Assembly: GCA_045613125.1 (NCBI GenBank)
Contig: JAZLAM010000006.1
Coordinates: forward strand, 1 to 64,000
From: JAFTYO01 sp045613125
Lineage (GTDB): Bacteria; Pseudomonadota; Alphaproteobacteria; RF32; CAG-239
DNA: 64,000 bases
Reading direction: 5' to 3'
A program made the translations under genes and the position numbers. This document shows, piece by piece, positions 53,726 through 62,413 of the stretch (position 1 is the stretch's first letter; each line of letters opens with the position of its first letter). Below the pieces are notes generated by a model. The model worked only from the letters and a program-made list of their open reading frames with translations, was not told where the DNA came from and searched no databases.

Positions 53726-54829
53726 TTACGCTCCATATACTTCTGTGCGCACTTTAGTGCGTAAATCGTCAATACAAACCAAATTCTTATTTTTATCCTC
53801 GTAATACCAATATACCCAACCATTACAAGCTGCCGCATTTTGCGCTGCCGCACCTACCTGATGAATTGAACCTTCTGCTGTATCGCTTTTTATAGTTCCA
53901 TCAGAACGGATAATGGCAGTATGTTTACGAGTTGAATCAAATAATGTTGTTCCAGGTTCTAATAAACCTCTTTCAACAACTGAACCAAACGGAATTCGAG
54001 GTTGTTTACGCTTACAACTAAATTCTAAAGCACCGTCTTCAATCGTGGTTACTTCATCTATACGTTTTTGAGCACCCTCAACATAGGAGCTGTCCTTTTC
54101 AATACCAATAAAATTACGGCCTAATTTTTTAGCTACAGCACCTGTAGTTCCAGTACCAAAAAATGGATCTAACACAATATCTCCAACATTTGAAGAAGCC
54201 ATAATCACCCTATAAAGCAAACTTTCCGGTTTTTGTGTCGGATGAAGCTTATTACCATCTTCACCTTTTAAGCGTTCTTTACCGGTACAAAGAGGCAACT
54301 CCCAAGTTGAACGCATTTGAGTATCTTCATTTAAAGCTTTCATTGCTTCATAGTTAAAAGTATATTTTGCTTTCGGATTTTTAACCGCCCAAATTAAAGT
54401 TTCATGAGCATTTGTAAAACGAGTACCTTTAAAATTAGGCATAGGATTTACTTTGTTCCAAATGATATCATTTAAAATCCAAAAACCCAAATCTTGTAAT
54501 ATGTAACCAACCCTAAAAATGTTATGGTATGAACCTATAACCCATATACTACCGTTATCTTTTAAAACTCTTTTGGCAGCGCTGAGCCAACGGCGAGTAT
54601 AGTCATCATATGCTGCTATACTTTCAAAACTGTCCCACTCCTCATACACTCCGGCAACTGTCGTGTTATCTGGACGTGTTAAATTATCGCCCAACTGCAG
54701 ATTATACGGAGGGTCGGCAAAAATCAAATCTACGGAGTTTTCCTCCATCGCGTTCATAATTCTTATACTATCGTCATTAATAATGGTGTTAATTATATTT
54801 TTAGTTTTTATAGTTTCTAACTTAACCAT
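53726..54829 (-). CDS. ccrM: CcrM-type DNA adenine methyltransferase
   Basis: This cell-cycle-regulated methyltransferase modifies the adenine in GANTC. The 367-residue protein is a beta-class N6 enzyme with the catalytic motif FADPPYNLQLG early and the SAM motif LDPFFGTGTTGAVAKKLG late, at the family positions. A C-terminal RAMA domain (FGSVVERGLLEPGTTLF to NGWVYWYYE) completes the CcrM architecture. No restriction gene is near, fitting an orphan methyltransferase. CcrM is a hallmark of alphaproteobacteria. Upstream 120 nt contain no GANTC site. Confidence 0.95.
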   Translation of the reverse strand: MVKLETIKTKNIINTIINDDSIRIMNAMEENSVDLIFADPPYNLQLGDNLTRPDNTTVAGVYEEWDSFESIAAYDDYTRRWLSAAKRVLKDNGSIWVIGSYHNIFRVGYILQDLGFWILNDIIWNKVNPMPNFKGTRFTNAHETLIWAVKNPKAKYTFNYEAMKALNEDTQMRSTWELPLCTGKERLKGEDGNKLHPTQKPESLLYRVIMASSNVGDIVLDPFFGTGTTGAVAKKLGRNFIGIEKDSSYVEGAQKRIDEVTTIEDGALEFSCKRKQPRIPFGSVVERGLLEPGTTLFDSTRKHTAIIRSDGTIKSDTAEGSIHQVGAAAQNAAACNGWVYWYYEDKNKNLVCIDDLRTKVRTEVYGA

Positions 54830-54952
54830 TGTTTTTACCTTATTTTACTTACATGAACGTTTCCAAGATACTTCAAGATAGTTATAATTTTATTAACATA
54901 GAATATTCATATTAAAAAAATTGTCATTTGGTATAAATATAATTAAATCAGA

Positions 54953-56188
54953 TTATTCTTTTATGGCTAATTGGTCTTTTAAAACCCTTATTTTGTATTC
55001 TCTAAAATGTTGAGCAAATCTTTCATCTTTAGGTAAAATATTAAAATTTGGCATATCTGATGCCTTAATATTTTGCAAAATATCCGCTACTCTTAATAAA
55101 ATTCTGGACGAATATTCAAATTGTCGTAATAAATTTTCTTTATTTTTCATCGTGGTACTCTCAAAATCTGCTTTGCAAACTTTGATAAAATCTACAACAT
55201 AGTTTGTATGTCCTATTTGCAAATTCGATACCAGATCATAAAGCTTACCTATACGCATATCTTGTATTAAGTGAAATTTCATATGATGCATCGAACTTAA
55301 AAGTGCAAAATCTCTTATTTTATTTGGTATCTTTAAGCGCTTACAGATTTCTTTAATAGCATCGGTTCCTTTTGATTCATGGCCTTTATGCGAAGGTAAT
55401 TGATCAGCTGGAGTAAAGATTTTACCTATATCATGCACTAAAACAGCAAACTGCACCATTACAGATTCACTACTGACAAATTTTAAAGCATTGAGCGTAT
55501 GATCTCCCGCATTTCCTTCAGGATGAAATTCAATTTTTTCAGGAATAGAAAATAAGTTATCAATTTCAGGCATAATCTCTTTTAATGCTCCTATTTGGCG
55601 CATAATTTTAATAAAACGATAAAAAGAAGAACTTAAAAAAGCCTTTTCAAATTCTTGCCATATTCTTTCGGCACTTAAAAAGCTTAACATCTTTTTTGCA
55701 ACCATATCAGAACATAAATTTATGGTACTTTCATCTACATCAAAATTAAGTTGTGCAGCAAAGCGACACATTCTTAAAACTCTTAGTGGATCCTCAACAA
55801 AATGCTCTGCATCTATATGTCTTATAAGTTTCTTTTTTATATCCTGCAAACCTCCAAAATAATCAATATACTGACAGGATTGTTCATCATAAGCAATTGC
55901 ATTACATGTAAAATCTCTGCGTTGTAAATCTTCTTCCAAAGTTATATCCGGTGTAAAAACAAACTCAAAATCGGTATGTTTATCTCCTGTTTTGATTTCT
56001 TTGCGAGCAAGAGCATATTCTTGTTTGGTTTTTGGATGTAAAAAAACAGGAAAGCCTTTACCTACTTGTATAAAACCTAGTTCTTGCATTTGTTTCATAT
56101 CTGAGCCGACTACGACATAATCTACATCGTTAGGAATTTTGCCCAAAATTTTATCTCGAACTGCTCCGCCTACCTGATATATTTTCAT
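54953..56188 (-). CDS. cca: CCA-adding tRNA nucleotidyltransferase with HD domain (gammaproteobacterial type)
   Basis: The enzyme adds and repairs the CCA end of tRNA. The 411-residue protein matches the class II Escherichia-type multifunctional CCA enzyme: IYQVGGAVRDKILG, the DVDYVVVGS metal site, DLQRRDFTCNAIAYDE and a C-terminal HD phosphohydrolase domain (FAVLVHDIGKIFTP). Most alphaproteobacteria have a different, shorter-signature CCA/PcnB-type enzyme, so this copy looks like one acquired from a gamma- or betaproteobacterium (inference). Its base composition matches its neighbours. Confidence 0.93.
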   Translation of the reverse strand: MKIYQVGGAVRDKILGKIPNDVDYVVVGSDMKQMQELGFIQVGKGFPVFLHPKTKQEYALARKEIKTGDKHTDFEFVFTPDITLEEDLQRRDFTCNAIAYDEQSCQYIDYFGGLQDIKKKLIRHIDAEHFVEDPLRVLRMCRFAAQLNFDVDESTINLCSDMVAKKMLSFLSAERIWQEFEKAFLSSSFYRFIKIMRQIGALKEIMPEIDNLFSIPEKIEFHPEGNAGDHTLNALKFVSSESVMVQFAVLVHDIGKIFTPADQLPSHKGHESKGTDAIKEICKRLKIPNKIRDFALLSSMHHMKFHLIQDMRIGKLYDLVSNLQIGHTNYVVDFIKVCKADFESTTMKNKENLLRQFEYSSRILLRVADILQNIKASDMPNFNILPKDERFAQHFREYKIRVLKDQLAIKE

Positions 56189-56266
56189 TTTTAAAATCCT
56201 TTTTTAAAGAGGATAATATTTTGCAATATAAAATGCAAGCAATTAAAATTTTGCAAAATTAATAAA

Positions 56267-56302
56267 AAAATCCCCTCTATGAAAAACATAAAGGGGATTT
56301 TG
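56267..56302 (-). terminator. Terminator of groEL
   Basis: On the minus strand AAAATCCCCTTTATG pairs imperfectly with CATAGAGGGGATTTT, followed by a T run. It lies 11 nt past the groEL stop. Confidence 0.85.
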
Positions 56303-56312
56303 TTTTTTCAAA

Positions 56313-57962
56313 TTAGAAACCCATTCCGCCGGGCATTCCACCCATACCACCGGCAGCGCCACCGCCACAATGGCATTCTTTTACAGGTTTTTCGGTTACC
56401 ATAGCTTCGGTTGTAATGAGCAAACCTCCAACGGAAGCAGCATCTTGTAAAGCTGTGCGAACAACTTTAGTCGGATCTACAATACCTGCTTTAATCATAT
56501 CGGTATATTCACCTTTTTGAGCATTATAGCCAAAGTTTGTATCTTTACTTTCCAAAAGTTTACCGACAATCACTGCACCATCTACACCTGCATTTTCAGC
56601 AATTTGACGAATTGGTGCTTGGATAGCTTTACGGATAATATTAATACCTGCTTTTTGGTCTTCGTTAGACGGATTTAAGCTATCTAAAACTTTTGAAGCA
56701 TATAACAATGCAACACCGCCACCGGCTACAACGCCTTCTTTAACGGCAGCTCTTGTCGCATTTAAAGCATCATCAATACGATCTTTTTTCTCTTTAACTT
56801 CCACTTCTGATGAACCACCGACGCGAAGAACAGCTACACCACCGGAAAGTTTACCTAAACGTTCGTTTAGTTTTTCACGATCATAATCAGATTTGGTAAC
56901 TTCAATTTCTTGTCTGATTTGAGCCGCCCTTGCCTTAATTTCTTCTTTATCGCCTGCACCATCAATAATGGTTGTGTCATCTTTAGTAACTTCAATACGT
57001 TTTGCAGTGCCAAGCATATCCAATGTTACGTTTTCAATTTTCATACCAAGCTCTTCTGATACAACCTGACCACCTGTTAAAATTGCCATATCTTGTAACA
57101 TTGCTTTTCTTCTATCACCAAAGCCCGGAGCTTTAACGGCGCAAACTTTTAATCCGCCTCTGATACGGTTTACAACCAAAGTTGCCAAAGCCTCACCTTC
57201 AATATCTTCTGCCACAATAAGAAGAGCCCTTCCTGATTGAACAACTGCTTCCAAAACCGGCAATAAAGGTTGTAAACTCGAAATTTTTTGGTCATAGAAC
57301 AAAATAAACGGATTATCATATTCGCAATTCATTTTTTCGGCATTTGTCATAAAATATGGTGACAAATATCCTCTATCAAATTGCATACCTTCAACAACAT
57401 CAAGTTCTGTTTCCAAACCTTTTGCGTCTTCTACGGTAATTACACCATCATTTCCGACTTTTTCCATTGCTCTTGCTAAATATTCGCCGATAGATGTATC
57501 GCCATTGGCAGAAATTGTACCTACTTGTGCTATTTCTTCCGAAGATTTAATTTCCTTTGAACGAGATTTTACATCTTCAACAACAGCATCAACGGCCATA
57601 TCAATACCACGTTTTAAATCCATTGGGTTAATACCTGCTGCAACGGCTTTGCAACCCTCTTTAATAATGGCTTCTGCCAATACAGTTGCTGTAGTTGTAC
57701 CGTCACCTGCTTTATCTGCTGTTTTTTGAGCAACTTCTTTAACAAGTTGTGCTCCCATATTTTCAAATTTATCGGCAAGTTCGATTTCTTTGGCTACAGA
57801 AACGCCATCTTTTGTAATTTTTGGTGCACCGTAAGACTTATCTAACATTACATTACGACCTTTAGGGCCTAAAGTAACCTTTACAGCCTTTGCAAGTGTT
57901 TCAACACCTTTTAACATTTTAGAACGAGCATCACTGCCAAATTCAATATCTTTTGCTGCCAT
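56313..57962 (-). CDS. groEL: Chaperonin GroEL
   Basis: This is the 60-kDa folding chamber. The 549-residue protein has all expected segments: TLGPKGRNVMLDKSYGAPK, the ATP-site AGDGTTTATVLAEAI, GDRRKAMLQDMAILTGG and the end GGMGGMPGGMGF. Directly before the Gly-Met tail it has KECHCGGG, a Cys-His-Cys not usual in GroEL. It follows groES by 16 nt. Confidence 0.98.
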   Translation of the reverse strand: MAAKDIEFGSDARSKMLKGVETLAKAVKVTLGPKGRNVMLDKSYGAPKITKDGVSVAKEIELADKFENMGAQLVKEVAQKTADKAGDGTTTATVLAEAIIKEGCKAVAAGINPMDLKRGIDMAVDAVVEDVKSRSKEIKSSEEIAQVGTISANGDTSIGEYLARAMEKVGNDGVITVEDAKGLETELDVVEGMQFDRGYLSPYFMTNAEKMNCEYDNPFILFYDQKISSLQPLLPVLEAVVQSGRALLIVAEDIEGEALATLVVNRIRGGLKVCAVKAPGFGDRRKAMLQDMAILTGGQVVSEELGMKIENVTLDMLGTAKRIEVTKDDTTIIDGAGDKEEIKARAAQIRQEIEVTKSDYDREKLNERLGKLSGGVAVLRVGGSSEVEVKEKKDRIDDALNATRAAVKEGVVAGGGVALLYASKVLDSLNPSNEDQKAGINIIRKAIQAPIRQIAENAGVDGAVIVGKLLESKDTNFGYNAQKGEYTDMIKAGIVDPTKVVRTALQDAASVGGLLITTEAMVTEKPVKECHCGGGAAGGMGGMPGGMGF

Positions 57963-57978
57963 TGTTCAAATTCCTTTC

Positions 57979-58266
57979 TTAATACAAAATACCAAATAAA
58001 TCTTCTTCACGAATCATTAAAAAGCTTTCGCCGTCTAATTTAATTTCTGTTCCGGCATATTTACCGAACAAGACTCTATCGCCTTCTTTTACCGTTAATG
58101 CGATAACTTTTCCGTCAGGGGCAATTTTGCCTGTTCCTACGGCTTCAACAATACCCTCTAATGGTTTTTCTTTTGCTGTATCAGGGATAATGATTCCGCC
58201 TGATGTTTTAGTCACTTCTTCAACACGGCGAACCAAAACTCTATCGTGTAAAGGTTTAATTTTCAT
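57979..58266 (-). CDS. groES: Co-chaperonin GroES
   Basis: This is the lid of GroEL. The 95-residue protein starts at the ATG at 58266 (GGAAGG upstream) with KIKPLHDRVLVRRVEE. It has the mobile loop TSGGIIIPDTAKEKP and ends FLMIREEDLFGILY. The frame runs 5 codons further, but family length and the ribosome binding site favour 58266. Confidence 0.97.
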   Translation of the reverse strand: MKIKPLHDRVLVRRVEEVTKTSGGIIIPDTAKEKPLEGIVEAVGTGKIAPDGKVIALTVKEGDRVLFGKYAGTEIKLDGESFLMIREEDLFGILY

Positions 58267-58300
58267 TTCTGTTCCTTCCATAAAATTTTTACTAATACTT

Positions 58301-58329
58301 TAGTTAGTGTTTCAAAGCACACTTGTCAA
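58301..58329 (-). promoter_or_regulatory. Promoter of groESL
   Basis: TTGACA (58324-58329 on the minus strand), a 17-nt spacer and TAACTA (58301-58306). The wider CTTGAC context resembles heat-shock sigma32-type -35 elements. I found no CIRCE inverted repeat. Confidence 0.5.
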
Positions 58330-58347
58330 GAAGCAACCGCAGAAAAA

Positions 58348-58380
58348 ATACTCCTTACTGTAAAAATCAGTAAGGAGTAT
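58348..58380 (-). terminator. Terminator of the acyltransferase/acyl-activating gene
   Basis: ATACTCCTTACTG and CAGTAAGGAGTAT form a perfect 13-bp stem with a 7-nt loop, followed on the minus strand by TTTTTT. Confidence 0.88.
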
Positions 58381-58395
58381 GGTGTTCGATTTTAA

Positions 58396-60567
58396 CTATA
58401 GATCCAAATCTGCTAAAACTTCTTTTCTTAAAGTCAGATTATCAATCTTACCGGTTGCAGTGGTCGGAATTTTTTCTTTTACCAAAATAATTTTGGGTAA
58501 ATACAGTTCCGGATATCCGTTATTTTTAATAAATTCTCTTAACAATTCAACCGTTAATGAGCTATCATTTGTGACAACCACAATTTGCTCACCTTTATGT
58601 TCATGAGGTACGGAAACCACGCCACAAGCAAAATCTTCTTTATCTCCAAAAGCCTTACAAATCATATTTTCTACAGCTTTTAAAGATACCATTTCACCAC
58701 CGATTTTTGCAAAACGTTTAATGCGGTCTTTGATAGTAATAAAACCGATTTCATCAATTTCGACAACATCACCGGTTTTATACCATCCTCCCTCAGGCGG
58801 AACCAAAACTCCGGGGTTGTCAGCCAAAATATAACCTTTCATCACGTTTGGTCCTTTAACGACAAGCTCTCCGCCCTTTTCGATACCATTAACTTTTTCT
58901 AACTTACATTCCATCCCCGGGCAAAGTTTTCCGATAGTGCCAAACTTATTAAACACCATATTATTACCGGCAACGGCAGGAGAACATTCGGTTGTACCAT
59001 ATGCTTCCATTAAACGCGTGCCGAGTTTTTCATTTAAAATATTTCTGGTTTCAAGTTTTACACCTTCAGCTCCTGCATATACTAAGCGAAGTGATGCAAA
59101 ATCTAACGGATGAGATATTTTGGCATAACTTTTGAAGAAAGTATCTGTTCCGATCATTACCGTTGCGCTTAATTCATATAATAAATCGCTTATAACCCTA
59201 AAGTGCAAAGGTGAAGGATATAAAAACACTTTAGCTCCTTGATACAGAGCAAATAATGTCCCTAGCACAAGACCGAAACTATGAAAAATCGGCATTGAAT
59301 TTAATATTATATCTGTTCTGTTTAATGTTTCAAAAGTGGCAATTTGCCATACGTTAGAAACAATATTTCTATGCGATAAAACCACAGCCTTAGGAGCACC
59401 CTCAGAACCTGAGGTAAATAAAATTGCCGCACTATCATCAGGAGTTGCTTTATACGGAACATATTTTATTTTATACTGTAATAATGCTAAAATTTTAGCA
59501 AAAATAGAAACTTTTTTAACCGTTTCTTCCAAATAAAAAACTTCGAATCCTTCTTCTTTAATGGCTGTTATAGTTTCTTCCAATCCGGCTTTTTTAACGA
59601 AAAGTTTTGAAGTAATTACTTTTTTACTTTTTACCGTTTTTAAACCGCTGATAATATTTTTAACGCCTGCACTGAAATTTATCATCACCGGAACTTGGCC
59701 ATAGGCATTAAAACCGAAAAATGCACAAATTGCCGCAACCGAGTTTGGAAGCATTAAGCCCAACGGCTCTTGATGTTCTGAACGTTTATTAAAAAAGCGT
59801 CCTAAAACGTAAGATGCAAGCATAATATCTTTAAAACTTTTCGGTTTACGGGAAATATCTTCTATAACTTTAGGGCGAACCAAACCAAAATATTTTTTAG
59901 CATGCCTTTTTGCAGATTTTATAAGTTGTGTGAAAACTGTCAATTTCGGATCATACATAGATTTGAAAGCTTGCTCACGCATAATCATATAAATTTCATT
60001 TGAAATATGATTACGTTGATGTCTCAACTCGTCTTTTAATTTTAACGGACGCGGAGCATCTACTACAATTTTACATCTCGGAAAATAGTGATGTGGAAGT
60101 TTACCACCGGTTTTGGAAAAATATGACCAATATTGCAAACCGTTAATCCAAACAGGAATAACCGGCGCATCTGTTTTATCTGCCAAAAGTCCGGCAGATT
60201 CATAAATTTTCATTATATTTCCGTTGGTAGTCATGCGTCCTTCAGGAAATATAACACACAATCTTTCAGAATTAACTTTTTCAATTAAGTGTTTTAAATC
60301 CGGAATATCCAAATTGCCATATTCCATAATATCGGCTGTTTTCATAAACAAACGAACCCAATAGTTACGATAAAGTTGTCCGTGCAATGCAAAAATAGGC
60401 CTACCCGGTAAAAAAGCAAACAATACTATCGGATCGACATAAGAAACATGGTTAGAAATGTAGATGCCTTTTTTAGGTAAATCTTTCAAATCAAAGTTTA
60501 ACTCAAAGCGAACCTTAAAAAGCTTAAAAAAACATCTTAAACAAAAGCGAACTATATCTTGCAACAT
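58396..60567 (-). CDS. Fused lysophospholipid acyltransferase / acyl-activating enzyme (Aas-like)
   Basis: The 723-residue protein has an N-terminal PlsC-type acyltransferase (NHVSYVD block of the NHX4D motif, FPEGRMTTNG) and, from about residue 250, an AMP-binding acyl-CoA/ACP synthetase. The synthetase shows AAILFTSGSEGAPKAVVLSH, MEAYGTTECSPA, GWYKTGDVVEID and TATGKIDNLTLR. This is the architecture of Aas, which activates fatty acids and re-acylates lysophospholipid. Both sites look intact. Its promoter shares a 40-bp element with the FadL-type porin gene. It is not in an operon. Confidence 0.88.
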   Translation of the reverse strand: MLQDIVRFCLRCFFKLFKVRFELNFDLKDLPKKGIYISNHVSYVDPIVLFAFLPGRPIFALHGQLYRNYWVRLFMKTADIMEYGNLDIPDLKHLIEKVNSERLCVIFPEGRMTTNGNIMKIYESAGLLADKTDAPVIPVWINGLQYWSYFSKTGGKLPHHYFPRCKIVVDAPRPLKLKDELRHQRNHISNEIYMIMREQAFKSMYDPKLTVFTQLIKSAKRHAKKYFGLVRPKVIEDISRKPKSFKDIMLASYVLGRFFNKRSEHQEPLGLMLPNSVAAICAFFGFNAYGQVPVMINFSAGVKNIISGLKTVKSKKVITSKLFVKKAGLEETITAIKEEGFEVFYLEETVKKVSIFAKILALLQYKIKYVPYKATPDDSAAILFTSGSEGAPKAVVLSHRNIVSNVWQIATFETLNRTDIILNSMPIFHSFGLVLGTLFALYQGAKVFLYPSPLHFRVISDLLYELSATVMIGTDTFFKSYAKISHPLDFASLRLVYAGAEGVKLETRNILNEKLGTRLMEAYGTTECSPAVAGNNMVFNKFGTIGKLCPGMECKLEKVNGIEKGGELVVKGPNVMKGYILADNPGVLVPPEGGWYKTGDVVEIDEIGFITIKDRIKRFAKIGGEMVSLKAVENMICKAFGDKEDFACGVVSVPHEHKGEQIVVVTNDSSLTVELLREFIKNNGYPELYLPKIILVKEKIPTTATGKIDNLTLRKEVLADLDL

Positions 60568-60600
60568 AATTTATCCTCGTCTTTTTAATTGATTTTGCTT

Positions 60601-60640
60601 AACTTTATAACAAATAAATTGTTATGTAAAGTAGGCACTT
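60601..60640 (-). promoter_or_regulatory. Candidate promoter/operator shared with the fadL-like gene
   Basis: On the minus strand AAGTGCCTACTTTAC, 15 nt, TTATAAAGTT; the same blocks and spacing as at 2881-2920. The proximal end lies 33 nt before the ATG at 60567. Downstream spacing to the start differs from the fadL site, so the sequence is a promoter-like block, not one copied together with the gene. Confidence 0.6.
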
Positions 60641-60663
60641 TGGAGATACCTAAAACCGGTTGA

Positions 60664-60689
60664 TAAAAAAAGAGGCTTTTGCAAGCCCC
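60664..60689 (-). terminator. Terminator of the SemiSWEET gene
   Basis: On the minus strand GGGGCTT, GCAA loop, AAGCCTC (one G-U pair), then a T run. Confidence 0.78.
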
Positions 60690-60708
60690 TTGTTTAGTGT
60701 AATTAAAA

Positions 60709-60978
60709 TTACTTCTTTGTTTTACATTTAATAATCATACAAACAATTATCAATGCAAAGAACAAAGAAATACCATTAAACAACATCATCTGCACAGAGT
60801 GTAGATATACACCGTACAATATCCACGATACCATACCGATAATGTAAATAATGTACGTAAACAATGACAAACCGTCAACATTTTTACTACGAATTGTTTG
60901 AATGGTTTGAGGTAAAAATACAATTGCTGTACAAATACCTGCCAAATAGCCTAAAAATTCTCCAAAAAAATTTTCCAT
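60709..60978 (-). CDS. SemiSWEET-type PQ-loop sugar transporter
   Basis: The 89-residue protein has three membrane helices and the PQ-loop motif (TAIVFLPQTIQTIRSK), matching SemiSWEET, which works as a dimer to pass sugars across the membrane. The second helix includes ISGMVSW-like spacing (YIIGMVSWILYGVY) and the third begins LFNGISLFFALI. GGAAG favours the ATG at 60978 over 60990. It is a single-gene unit with a consensus promoter and terminator. The sugar is unknown. Confidence 0.88.
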   Translation of the reverse strand: MENFFGEFLGYLAGICTAIVFLPQTIQTIRSKNVDGLSLFTYIIYIIGMVSWILYGVYLHSVQMMLFNGISLFFALIIVCMIIKCKTKK

Positions 60979-61012
60979 AATTGCTTCCATTAAAATTTAA
61001 CTTGCGGCTCTA

Positions 61013-61041
61013 ATTATATATTTTGTTATGCTCGTTGTCAA
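61013..61041 (-). promoter_or_regulatory. Consensus sigma70 promoter of the SemiSWEET gene
   Basis: On the minus strand TTGACA (61036-61041), a 17-nt spacer and TATAAT (61013-61018): a perfect match in both boxes and spacing. The transcript would start about 30 nt before the ATG at 60978. Confidence 0.8.
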
Positions 61042-61112
61042 TTAAATTGTGACACCTTCTTGACCTTCAAAAAAAAATATGTAAACTCAATACAAAGTTT
61101 AAGGGAAACAAG

Positions 61113-62018
61113 ATGAAAAGAACAAAATATAACAACGTTAACGGTTGGCTTATTATAGATAAACAAAGAGATATAGGCTCAACCGATGTTGTCAACCAAA
61201 CCAGACGTTTACTCAATGCCAATAAAAACGGTCACGCAGGCACTCTCGATCCTTTTGCAACCGGCGTTTTACCGATTGCATTTGGTGAAGCAACAAAGCT
61301 CATTCCGTTTGTAACAGATGGTAAAAAAGAATATGAATTTATCTTAAAATTCGGAGTTGAAACAAACACAGATGATTCCGAAGGAACTGTTATAAACACA
61401 TCAAATTATATTCCGACAGTTGATGAAATTTTAAAAGTTTTACCCCAATTTATAGGAACCATTAAACAAACTCCTCCTATCTATTCGGCTATTAAGATAA
61501 ACGGGCAAAGAGCTTATAAGTTGGCAAGAGAAGGAAAAGAGGTTAATATTCCGGAACGTGAAGTCGAAATTTATTATTTAGAGTTTTTGGAACAAATAAA
61601 CGAATCGGAATTTAAATTTAAAGTCGGATGTTCAAAAGGCACATATATCAGAACTTTAGGTAAAGACATTGCATTAAAATTAGGTACTTTGGGACATTTA
61701 AGCGAACTGAGAAGAACAAAATGCGCAATTTTTTCGCTTCAGGATACGATTTTACTGGAAAACTTAAAAAATATGGTGTATGAAGATGAAAGACTTTTGT
61801 CGCTTCTACCGGTTAAGACATCACTGCGCGACATCGCGGTGATTGCCGTTTCGGAAGAAGAAGCAACTAAATTAAGACATGGGCAAGGCTTGTCACCAAA
61901 AGCATATCAAGGCTTTGAGCCAAACACACTTTTGGCGGCCATGTTTCATGATTGTTTGGTTGCATTGGTAAGGGTTGAAGAAAGAAGGCTTTCTCCGATC
62001 CGTGTGTTTAATTTATAA
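61113..62018 (+). CDS. truB: tRNA pseudouridine-55 synthase TruB
   Basis: The enzyme makes pseudouridine 55 in the T-loop of tRNAs. The 301-residue protein has GWLIIDKQRDIGSTDVV near the start, the catalytic Asp in GHAGTLDPFATGVLP, and YKLAREGKEV and CSKGTYIRTLGKDIA later; a partial PUA-like C-terminus follows. It is the first gene of truB-rpsO-pnp, a standard bacterial order; the usual upstream infB/rbfA are not adjacent. Confidence 0.96.
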   Translation: MKRTKYNNVNGWLIIDKQRDIGSTDVVNQTRRLLNANKNGHAGTLDPFATGVLPIAFGEATKLIPFVTDGKKEYEFILKFGVETNTDDSEGTVINTSNYIPTVDEILKVLPQFIGTIKQTPPIYSAIKINGQRAYKLAREGKEVNIPEREVEIYYLEFLEQINESEFKFKVGCSKGTYIRTLGKDIALKLGTLGHLSELRRTKCAIFSLQDTILLENLKNMVYEDERLLSLLPVKTSLRDIAVIAVSEEEATKLRHGQGLSPKAYQGFEPNTLLAAMFHDCLVALVRVEERRLSPIRVFNL

Positions 62019-62037
62019 AATGAAAAGGAAAAATAAG

Positions 62038-62307
62038 ATGTCGATTACAAATGAAGTTAAACAGGAAATTATTGCAAAATATGGTACAAAACCGGGAGAT
62101 ACAGGTTCTCCTGAAGTTCAAATTGCTATTTGGACATATCGTATTAATTCTTTGATTGAACACTTCAATGTTCATAAAAAAGATTTACATTCCCGTTTAG
62201 GTTTGATGAAAATGGTTAGCCGTCGTCGTCACCTCTTAGACCACTTAAAAGCTAAGAGTAACGATCGTTATCAGGCAATCATTAAAAAATTAGATCTGCG
62301 TAAGTAA
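62038..62307 (+). CDS. rpsO: 30S ribosomal protein S15
   Basis: S15 binds 16S rRNA early in small-subunit assembly. The 89-residue protein is complete: KQEIIAKYGTKPGDTGSPEV at the start, SRLGLMKMVSRRRHLLDHLK in the middle and the end AIIKKLDLRK. The frame extends into truB, but the ATG at 62038 with AAGGA upstream gives the normal length. It lies 19 nt after truB. Confidence 0.98.
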   Translation: MSITNEVKQEIIAKYGTKPGDTGSPEVQIAIWTYRINSLIEHFNVHKKDLHSRLGLMKMVSRRRHLLDHLKAKSNDRYQAIIKKLDLRK

Positions 62308-62318
62308 TTATCAGATAC

Positions 62319-62352
62319 AAAAACTGCGGGGCATGGGGCTCCGCAGTTTTAT
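62319..62352 (+). terminator. Hairpin between rpsO and pnp (terminator or processing site)
   Basis: AAAACTGCGG (62320-62329) pairs with CCGCAGTTTT (62341-62350) around an 11-nt G-rich loop. The trailing T's belong to the stem, so termination would be partial; in other bacteria this interval carries an RNase III or attenuation site controlling pnp. Confidence 0.65.
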
Positions 62353-62357
62353 AAAAT

Positions 62358-62375
62358 CCTTAAAAATTTTTAAGG
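62358..62375. repeat. 18-bp perfect palindrome before pnp
   Basis: CCTTAAAAATTTTTAAGG lies just after the rpsO-pnp hairpin and 39 nt before the pnp start. It could form a second hairpin in the leader or be a protein site. Confidence 0.4.
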
Positions 62376-62413
62376 TGAGGTTTTAAAAGAAGAAATATGA
62401 AAGGTAGAAAAAT

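Noticed and set aside
53726..54829. A restriction-modification system around the methyltransferase
   Set aside because: No nuclease or specificity gene is adjacent, and the RAMA C-terminus fits orphan CcrM.
58267..58340. A CIRCE heat-shock repeat before groES
   Set aside because: No TTAGCACTC-N9-GAGTGCTAA or close variant is present.
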